This document shows, piece after piece, positions 1 to 11,135 of a stretch of 12,500 nt of DNA (position 1 is its first letter; each line of letters opens with the position of its first letter). The translations under genes and the position numbers were made by a program. The stretch spans positions 345,001-357,500 of the forward strand of contig JACVTC010000111.1 in the NCBI GenBank assembly GCA_016946835.1, read 5' to 3'. Origin of the DNA: Neocallimastix lanati (nom. inval.). Lineage: Eukaryota; Neocallimastigomycota; Neocallimastigomycetes; Neocallimastigales; Neocallimastigaceae. Under the pieces are notes generated by a model. The model was given only the letters and a program-made list of their open reading frames with translations. It did not search any database and was not told where the DNA came from.

Positions 1-4551
<4,551 letters not shown>

Positions 4552-5771
4552 TTTTTTAAATATATTAATTTATTGATATATTTATATCTATTTGGTTCAG
4601 TCTATTAATGAATTTTCTTTTAAAAATTTTATTACGTTTATAACTATTGTAAATTATTTTTCTTATGATATCCAAAATATGCATAAGGTATATAAGAGAA
4701 GAAAAAAAAAAATTATAAATTATAAAAATAAAAATAAAAATAAATGAAGAAATAAACAATAATATTTTGAATAAAAAAAAATTAAAAAAAAAATTAAAAT
4801 TGATATGTTAAATATATATTGAATATAAATAAATATTTCTTTATTAATAGTTTTTAATAGAATAAAGAAAAAAAGAGGTTTTATTATCCTTTATTATTTA
4901 TAATATTTAGTATTGCAATATAAATGAAAATTTTAACTATACTAATAGTAATTTTTATATATATTTATATTTACATATTTAAAAAAATTAAATAAATATG
5001 ATAATTTAAATTTCATTCTTTAACTATTAAAATTTGATTTATTTAAAATATTAAAAAAAAAATTAAATTTATTTAAAATAAAAAGAAAAAAGAAAATTAA
5101 AACTTTCCTTTTATAGTAATTATATTTAAAAAAAAAAAAAAAATGAAATGAAATGAAAAAACTAATATAGAATATTAAATGAAGATAATTAAAAATACTT
5201 ATATATAATAAATATGAAATTATAAAATTTTGAATAAGTATTATATTTAAAATATTTATATTATATTTTATAAATAAATAAAATAATTATATATCTAGGA
5301 TATATTCATAAATATATTTTTCATTTATTGAATATAATAATTTATTTTTTTTTATAAGAAATATAATATGATAATAATATTTTTATTTACATTATATACA
5401 TTGAAAGAAAATGCTCATCATAATTTTATAATCATTTATATTTTTTGTTTAATCTATCTTTTTAATATATATATAAATATTTTAAAAATATATTAGGATA
5501 TATAACAATGTTAATAATTATTGATAAATATAATATATAGATATAATTTTTTTTTTTTTAATTATTTCTACATTTACTACATTATAGCATGTAAAATTTT
5601 TTTTAATGAGTATTACAAAATAAAATTATTTTCCAAATAGAAATAGAAAAAAGGTGATATATATATTAATTATTAAAGATATTTCTTTTAATAAACAAGG
5701 ATAATTTTTTTTTTTTAATATGTGTAAAGTATTATGCTGTTATATATACATATATAAATTATTTTTTTGAT
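4552..5771. other. AT-rich intergenic region upstream of the RabGAP gene
   Basis: No coding sequence was recognised on either strand. The region is almost entirely A and T, with many short homopolymers. A 64-codon minus-strand frame at 4759-4565 encodes only low-complexity Ile/Phe/Asn-rich sequence and lies directly upstream of the RabGAP ATG; I read it as chance. The promoter and 5' leader of the RabGAP gene should lie here, but TATA-like strings are too frequent to single one out. Confidence 0.6.
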
Positions 5772-6318
5772 ATTAATATTGAATAAAAGCAAGTTTGAAA
5801 AAATTATTTTGAATTTTTGTTTATTTATTCATTCATTTATTTATATCAATACTTCATTTAGCGAAATGCAACTTTCCCCCAGTGACTTATATGGCGTGTA
5901 CATAAGGTGCTAGCCAAGAGTCTGCTATTCCGGATTTGCGCTCCCGTTTCGCCAAGAGGGCCACTATATAAACAGGGGATCGTGTATTTCGCAATGTGGC
6001 GTATATTATTTTTTAAATAAAGCCTTACATTATTGCTAAACGCACTAGATTGACGAATTTCGCCAAATTGCATTTCATCAGGTTGCATTCCGCCAATTTT
6101 TGAAAACATGTGGCGTATAAAAAAATGTAGCATTTCGCCAAGTTAAAAATTATTAAATAAATAAATAAATAAAATTAAATATTATTAATATTGAATAAAA
6201 ACAATTTTAAAGAAAATTATTTTAAATTAATAATTTATTTATTCATTTATTTATATCAATACTCCACTTGTCGAAATGCAATCTGGCGAAATACAATTTG
6301 GGGAAATGCAACTCTCCT
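5772..6318. repeat. GC-richer repeat island with many TTGCATTTCGCCA-like motifs and flanking direct repeats
   Basis: The island stands out from its AT-rich surroundings. GCGAAATGCAA-like motifs in plus orientation lie near 5861, 6271, 6284 and 6298. The reverse orientation (TTGCATTTCGCCA-like) occurs near 5946, 5984, 6055, 6068, 6083 and 6129. A second short element, GTGGCGTATA, occurs at 5995 and 6110, with a relative near 5891. The sequence at 5772-5878 recurs imperfectly at 6184-6290, offset by about 410 bases; both copies run from ATTAATATTGAATAAAA to ATATCAATACT and then into the motif. GAAATGCAACT followed by TCC-rich sequence marks both ends. This suggests a non-autonomous mobile element or a satellite-like repeat. 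A 91-codon minus-strand frame inside it (6133-5858) is built largely from the repeats, so I do not call it a gene. Confidence 0.7.
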
Positions 6319-6769
6319 CATATAAACATTTATTGACCTAACCCGTAAGATAAATATAATATGGTTAGAATACATGAATAAAGTTTTTTTTTAAATTTTC
6401 AAGATTTCAGTATTTAAAATAAAGCGTAAGCAATAATAATACTAAAACAGAAAAAAACAATAATAATATTATTATTATTATAATTATTATATATATTTAC
6501 TTGAAGGTCACGAAACCAAAAAGTTTAATTTTATTTTTATAATAATATTGGAAAATTTTCACAGTAGCAGATGTTATTCCCTAATATTTAGTTATGAGAA
6601 AACCAAATTAATGGAATGATCAAAGAAAAATTAAAAATAATTTGTCCATATATTATAATTTTTTAAAAAATTATAGGATTGAAATACTGTATATATATAA
6701 TATATATATTTTTTATTTTTATTTTTTTTAACTAAAAATAAAATTTATTATAATACCTATATAGTAATA

Positions 6770-6801
6770 ATAAATAAATAAATAAATAAATAAATAAATA
6801 T
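6770..6801. repeat. (AAAT)n microsatellite
   Basis: About eight consecutive four-base AAAT-type units in intergenic DNA. Confidence 0.9.
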
Positions 6802-6865
6802 AAAACTTTTAAAGATATTTAAATAGTTAATAATAATATTATTATTATTAATAATATATATTAAT

Positions 6866-6867
<2 letters not shown>

Positions 6868-6904
<37 letters not shown>
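6868..6904. repeat. 37-base T homopolymer
   Basis: An uninterrupted T run follows TTAATTC and ends at GATAGT. On the minus strand it is poly(A), but no retroelement sequence was recognised next to it. Confidence 0.9.
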
Positions 6905-6905
<1 letters not shown>

Positions 6906-7211
6906 ATAGTACAAGAATAAACTTATTACTTCATTTATTAATTACTAAAATATTAAATACTGTATACTTTTTAAATAAAGAAATACATTATAAAAAAAAA
7001 AGAATAGATAAAAATATATCAAATAAAAAGAATAGATATAAAAATAAGCTTTAATAAAAAAAAAAAGTTAATGTAATACAATAAAAGTAAAAGAAAATAT
7101 AAAAATAATTTTAGTATTATAAAATGAATCAAGGTCAATTTTACAAAAACTATTTAATAATAATATTCATTAAATAATAACATGAAATTTTATAAATCAA
7201 TATTTAAAAAA

Positions 7212-7274
7212 CTACGTTTTGAGTTTTTTTGATGAAATGACCTCTAATTCTTCCCATTCATCAATGATAACTCC
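7212..7274 (-). pseudogene. Small coding-like scrap of unknown origin
   Basis: A short minus-strand frame reads GVIIDEWEELEVISSKKLKT and then a TAG stop. Its mixed acidic and hydrophobic composition is unlike the surrounding Ile/Asn/Lys/Phe background. A TGA sits just upstream (7277-7275), followed by an Asn/Tyr-rich stretch in the same frame. It could be a last exon, since an AG lies immediately before it, or a gene remnant, or chance. No family was recognised. Confidence 0.2.
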
Positions 7275-7650
7275 TCATAGATAATAATTATTATTTGAAT
7301 TTGTATTATAATTCCTTCTTTCCTTTTATCGTTTCAACATCGATGACTTTTAAAATTAAAATTTCTAATTTTTTAAAGATATTTTCAATTTAGTTTATTT
7401 TTTTTTTATTTTTTTTTTTTTTATTTCACAACCGCAATTATTGCGAACTTTAAACTTTATTTATTTATTCATTTATTAATTACATGATTTTTTTTTTTTT
7501 AACAAAATAATACAGAATTTAATATATAATAAATATTATTTGCCCAATTAGAACATAATAATATATAGAATAGTAATGTGAAATAAAAAGTAATATTCAA
7601 AATAAAAGTGTATAAATAAATTCAGAAAAAAGTTCATAGGCAAACAAACC
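7275..7650. other. AT-rich intergenic DNA
   Basis: No gene was recognised. The sequence next to the dead reverse transcriptase stays partly open in its frame for a few dozen bases beyond the TGA at 7653-7651, so the true end of that element may lie somewhat further left. T runs near 7404-7422 and 7488-7500 could mark an element's poly(A) tail, but this is not established. Confidence 0.4.
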
Positions 7651-7796
7651 TCACTTCCAGAATTCTATTTCCATATTAGGGTTAAGATTGACTATATGAA
7701 AGAAATGATGGTTTTCTCGTTCAAAGGCATTGTCCCTGATATCCTGTTATATTAAATTTTCAGTGCTGACGCTCCTGATTAATTTATACTTATACC

Positions 7797-7833
7797 GTCG
7801 GAATAGTAATCCTTGTCGGAATAGTAACCCCTT
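7797..7833. repeat. 18-bp tandem duplication inside the RT remnant
   Basis: GTCGGAATAGTAATCCTT is followed at once by a near-identical second copy with a small change. In the surrounding minus-strand frame this duplicates the residues GLLFRQ / GLLFRR. It is probably a slippage event after the element lost function. Confidence 0.8.
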
Positions 7834-8333
7834 GGCATAATTTCTGTAAAGAATGGTGTTTGTAGAATAATCACCAGAATTTATCTGATTCTTAAATCTA
7901 AGTAGGTATAGGAATTTTGTTTTTGATAATTTTTGTCTTGAAAGATAAAAGGAAGGGTCATTATCATTAAGAAATTTGGAAACTTTCTCTCGTACTACTA
8001 AATTTACGAATTTATTTATTGAATTACATTTCATTATTTCTAGCCCATTTGCTGGCTAATTTTAGCAATTTCTTAAGTTGGGACCATATTGGAGTAAATA
8101 ACACAATATTATCTGCAAGGAGATATCTATAGAAGCATTTATCATCAATAGAGATTCTATATGCATCACATTTATTAAGAATGTCATTAATGAACAAGTT
8201 AAATAAAATTGGTGAGAGGGTATAACTTTAACGAACATCTTTCTCAATACTAAATGGTTTCGATAATTGTCTATCAACCCATATACAAGCCTTGGAAGAT
8301 AATTATAAGTTTTCAATAAAATTATAGCACTTG

Positions 8334-8346
8334 CCTCTGATACCTA
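8334..8346 (-). repeat. Target-site duplication, 3' copy
   Basis: On the minus strand TAGGTATCAGAGG directly follows the poly(A)-rich tail of the nested LINE. It matches TAGGCATCAGAGG at 10121-10109 with one C/T difference over 13 bases. In host RT coding it spells (L)GIRG. Confidence 0.8.
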
Positions 8347-8380
8347 TTTTTTTTTTTTTATTTTTTTTTTTAATTTTTTT
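8347..8380 (-). other. Poly(A)-rich 3' tail of the nested LINE
   Basis: On the minus strand, sequence ending GTCT is followed by about 34 bases of A broken by a few T, ending at the target-site duplication. The interruptions (at 8372-8373 and 8360) are probably point mutations since insertion, or a templated tail repeat. Confidence 0.75.
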
Positions 8381-8646
8381 AGACAGGGAAGAGAATACAC
8401 TTCCATAAATTTATTAATTTTATTATAAAAAATACATGTAGGTGAAAAGTACATTTTAAATTAAAAATAAAATAAAAGTTTAAAAATAAAAAAGCTCAGA
8501 AATACTATGTATTTCGGCAAGTTGTACTATGCAGGAATTTTCCCTTCCTAACAAATAAAAAAGTAATAAAACCTAGAAGTAGCATCTTTAAAATAGATAG
8601 TGTGTGGTCCACTAAACTTTCCCCGGATTCATCATTTATTGAACTA
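8381..8646 (-). other. 3' untranslated part of the nested LINE
   Basis: This lies between the ORF stop and the poly(A) tail. A second minus-strand frame (8699-8505) overlaps the ORF end and reads partly protein-like, but there is no sign that it is a separate gene. The final part is A/T-rich, as expected of a LINE 3' end. Confidence 0.6.
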
Positions 8647-10108
8647 CTAAAGCTGAGATTTACCCTTTGTGGAAATAGATGATGATCCTGTATTATCATT
8701 ATACCTTATCAGAACGACGTCGACGCTTTTGGTTACGTTTGGTAATTTGGAATACTTATCAAATAATAACTCAAACGAACTACTTATGATAGGTATTGCG
8801 CTAGTTAAGAATTCCGCTAAGCCCACAATTTTTGGAACAGGTAAACCTTTGAAAAGTAGTTCATTTAATTGCCTCTGTTCTCCACAATCGAAATGTAGCT
8901 CATTTAAAGCTAAAGTCCCACCAAGAAGGAACAAATATATATAATAATTGATATAATCATTAAAATCAGTCATAGAATCATAGGAAGAAAGATAAATTAA
9001 CATTCTAATTTTCCTAGCGAATAATACATAGAGATCATCGATGAAATTTAAAGAATTCCATCTAAAAGATGCAAGAGCATCGCATTTAAAAATCCAATGC
9101 TCAAAAGATTGATTACCTTCGCAACAACAGGGGCAAGTCTTGGGACAATCTTCTGAAACTCTACCCATTTTAATAGTAATAGTAGTATTGTATTTATAAC
9201 CACAGCGTAAACGTATAATCCACGAAAACCCTAAGTTGAATTGGGGATATTTTAAGCTAAGCATAATTATCGCTTTATTTTTTGAGAACTTATTACTATC
9301 GTAGTTTTGACCTTTAATACCTTGAAATTTGGAAACTGATTTCCAGTAACGCTCTAAAATATCATCATATTTTACACATTTATATTTTTTGATTTTTTTT
9401 TACAAAGTTCTAGATTCATTAGTCCAGGAATAATAAGGCATTTTGGGAATAGACTTAATAAGATCCTTTATAATACAGTTTAATTTACTCCATTTTGCAA
9501 AAGATTTAATCTGTAAGGCTGCGCAGATACCAGCAATAGGAGGGATGCTTAGATCTCAAGATAAAGCATAAGTACTCATAGTAGAATTATGTCTAATATA
9601 GTCGTTGTTTTCTGAATTTGTTTTACCATTTTTAGAGAAGAAACCGATACATCAAAATAGACCAGTATTGATTAATGTTTGAATTCTAGCCGTTTTAGAT
9701 TTGTTTGAACCAAGTAGAGGAAAATAATAAATAACTTTACTAATAACAAAAGATTGAAGAACCTTTTTTTTGTATACAATAGGAATTAGTTTATTTGAAA
9801 AGAAACGCGTAAATGAAAGAAGGGATTTTCTAACTTTAAAATGCATGTGAGATATAATGTGTTCTAATAAGAGATCATCTGAAAAAGGAATACCTTGATA
9901 AACATAACTAGAAACTTTTGGAATAGCATTCATTCCTAAATAGAAGGTTGAGTCACTATAATTTGGAGGAGATTGGAAGTTCATTGGTTTTATAACCATA
10001 GTTGCAGATTTTTCAATACCAAAAGTCATTTCATTTAAATTAGTCCATTTGTGAACCTTTTTAATAATTTTTCTAAATTTTTTTCACTCGGAGCAATGAG
10101 AACAACAA
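8647..10108 (-). pseudogene. LINE ORF2-type pseudogene: RT thumb plus C-terminal zinc knuckle
   Basis: The first residues, VVLIAPSEKNLEKLLK, are followed by a one-base frameshift near 10050, then VHKWTNLNEMTFGIEKS. From there one frame runs to the natural-looking stop at 8647, broken by TGA (9654-9652), TGA (9558-9556) and TAA (9402-9400). Recognisable parts are the thumb region FYLGM..IPK..SYVYQGIPF with KKKVLQSFVISKVIYYFPLL, then a helical stretch (KWSKLN..IPKMPYYSW), then GFSWIIRLRCGYKYN. The C-terminal knuckle is C-x2-C-x8-H-x4-C, in CPCC...EHWIFKC. This order matches the C-terminal half of LINE polymerases with a zf-RVT-like domain. The 205-codon stretch from 9264 to 8647 looks like an intact gene but is only the tail of this pseudogene; the plus-strand frame at 8669-8944 is its shadow. 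It is inactive: no palm, no catalytic aspartates, three internal stops. Confidence 0.85.
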
Positions 10109-10121
10109 CCTCTGATGCCTA
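10109..10121 (-). repeat. Target-site duplication, 5' copy
   Basis: On the minus strand TAGGCATCAGAGG immediately precedes the truncated 5' end of the nested LINE. It pairs with the copy at 8346-8334, differing at one position. Confidence 0.8.
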
Positions 10122-10150
10122 AGTGATGAATCTTCATTAATTTAGTTTAT
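10109..10150 (-). pseudogene. Host LINE reverse transcriptase remnant, 5' part
   Basis: The minus strand reads TKLMKIHHLGIRG up to the insertion point. This matches the sequence expected upstream of KCYNFIENL in the downstream host fragment at 8333. Beyond about 10150 the frame meets a TAA, and the similarity fades into A/T-rich DNA. One indel would extend it to KFKYFIN near 10170. The rest of the host element is lost or unrecognisable. Confidence 0.6.
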
Positions 10151-10205
10151 AAAGTATTTAAATTTATTATTTGCCAACTGTAAATTTAAATTTTTTAAAT
10201 ATTAA

Positions 10206-10279
10206 TTTTTTCACTTTTTTTTTTTAATAAAGAATTAATATTAATTTTTTTTACTTTTTTTAATAAAGAATTAATATAT
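10206..10279. repeat. Imperfect tandem duplication, unit about 36-38 bp
   Basis: Two adjacent copies share the order T-run, (C)ACT-run, AATAAAGAATTAATAT. The copies differ mainly in T-run length. Confidence 0.75.
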
Positions 10280-10288
10280 ATATATATA

Positions 10289-10291
10289 TTT

Positions 10292-10328
<37 letters not shown>
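10289..10328. repeat. T10 followed by A30 homopolymer junction
   Basis: A run of about ten T is directly followed by about thirty A, preceded by a short (TA)n. The junction is self-complementary over about ten bases. It may be a retroelement tail relic or plain homopolymer expansion. Confidence 0.8.
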
Positions 10329-10330
<2 letters not shown>

Positions 10331-11047
10331 AGTTTTTTATTCTTATTTAAATTCTTTTTAAAAATTATACTATATAACAAATTTAAATTTATTTAAATTT
10401 AATAATATCTTTTGATTCCGAATTATCAAATACCTAATGTTGATTTATTGAAATATCACAAAATTATTACTTATAAATTATATACATATAATAATTTTTT
10501 TTTTAATAATATATTACACTCGTTCCTTTTTTGTTTATTTCTTTACTATCATACCATCATTATAACCTCCACAAGTTTATTTTTTAAATACAACCCTTAC
10601 CCTTATACACATCCATTTTTAAACTCCAATATATTAAACACATCAAAATTATTACTATTTTTTTTTTTTTTAAAAATTTATTTATTATGTGCATTTTTTA
10701 TTTTGTTTATATATATATTACATATTCTAAAAAAAGATAAATATAAAAATTACTTGGTATAATTTTAAAAGGAAAAAAAATAATTTATTTTTTTCTTCCC
10801 TATATTAATAATTTTTACATAAAATAAACGGTTATTTTTCTAAAAATATTTAATTTTTTAGATCCATTTATTTTTTATAAATGTAAACTAATTATTTACT
10901 ATTCACATTTATTTGTGAACAATACCGAATATCTTTTCTTTTTATTTCATTTTAAAAATATAGATAAAAGAATTCATAGTCTAAATATATTTTTGATTTA
11001 TTTGTATACTTTAATTTTTATATATATTATTATAATTACTTTGTAAA

Positions 11048-11053
11048 TTTATT
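11048..11053 (-). terminator. Possible polyadenylation signal of the GDH gene
   Basis: AATAAA on the minus strand lies about 85 bases downstream of the GDH stop codon. In sequence this AT-rich the hexamer is common by chance, so support is weak. Confidence 0.25.
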
Positions 11054-11135
11054 ATTATTTTTTTTGTTATAATTCTAATAATATAAGATTGAAATTAAAT
11101 TTTTTTCTCATTATCTTTTCAATTCATTTATGAAT

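Larger units (their letters stand above)
6319..7211. other. AT-rich intergenic DNA with simple repeats
   Basis: No gene was recognised. The stretch contains an (AATA)n tract at 6770-6801, a 37-base T run at 6868-6904, and short (TTA) and (AAT) runs near 6465 and 6830. Confidence 0.6.
7651..8346 (-). pseudogene. Non-LTR retrotransposon reverse transcriptase remnant (host element, 3' part)
   Basis: Read on the minus strand from 8344, the frame gives GIRGKCYNFIENL, then ACIWVDRQLSKPFSIEKDVR, then LSPILFNLFINDI (the RT motif B region, normally RQG..LSP.LF). LLADNIVLF follows, where the catalytic Y/FADD box is degraded to LADN, and then KKLLKLASKWARNNEM. Stops interrupt the frame at 8305-8303, 8230-8228 and 8026-8024. 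A frameshift near 8020 restores SINKFVNLVV, and another near 7915 precedes SYTYL. It is dead as an enzyme. The sequence begins exactly at the copy of GGTATCAGAGG that borders the poly(A) of the nested LINE. Its upstream part is displaced to 10109-10150. The family is inferred from recall of LINE RT motifs, not from a search. Confidence 0.8.
8347..10108 (-). mobile_element. 5'-truncated LINE nested inside another LINE, with poly(A) tail and target-site duplication
   Basis: This 1762-bp element begins on the minus strand at 10108, just after where the RT catalytic Asp-Asp box would be (VVLIAPSEKNLEKL). It continues through the RT thumb and a C-terminal CCHC zinc-knuckle domain, then a roughly 266-base 3' untranslated part, and ends in a poly(A)-rich tail. 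It is bounded by matching 13-bp copies at 10109-10121 and 8334-8346. Removing it rejoins the host RT reading LMKIHHLGIRG to KCYNFIENL. 5' truncation, a poly(A) tail and a short target-site duplication are the known signature of target-primed reverse transcription. The endonuclease and most of the RT palm are absent, so it could not have moved on its own after insertion. Confidence 0.85.
10151..11135. other. AT-rich intergenic DNA downstream of the GDH gene
   Basis: No gene is supported. A 116-codon plus-strand frame at 10412-10762 has no ATG at all and encodes Phe/Leu/Ile/Tyr-rich sequence. I treat it as chance, although its region is slightly C-richer than its neighbours. The GDH 3' untranslated region and poly(A) site should lie at the right end. 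Confidence 0.6.

Noticed and set aside
4565-4759. 64-codon minus-strand frame just upstream of the RabGAP start
   Set aside because: It is low-complexity Ile/Phe/Asn sequence typical of AT-rich DNA; the RabGAP protein starts cleanly at 4551 without it.
5858-6133. 91-codon minus-strand frame in the repeat island
   Set aside because: It is composed mostly of the repeated motif in different frames, has no recognisable fold, and spans the boundary of a direct repeat.
8669-8944. Plus-strand 91-codon frame
   Set aside because: It is antisense to the LINE ORF and has no independent features.
8647-9264. Apparently intact 205-codon gene with a zinc knuckle
   Set aside because: The same frame continues upstream through three stops into RT thumb sequence, so it is the 3' part of a dead LINE ORF.
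10109-10150. Internal deletion in a single LINE joining GIRG to VVLIAPS
   Set aside because: This was considered first. The matching 13-bp copy beside the poly(A) tail at 8334-8346 makes nested insertion the better explanation.
10412-10762. 116-codon plus-strand frame with two hydrophobic stretches
   Set aside because: There is no ATG anywhere in it, its content is Phe/Leu/Ile/Tyr-rich as expected from T-rich DNA, and there is no supporting splice context.
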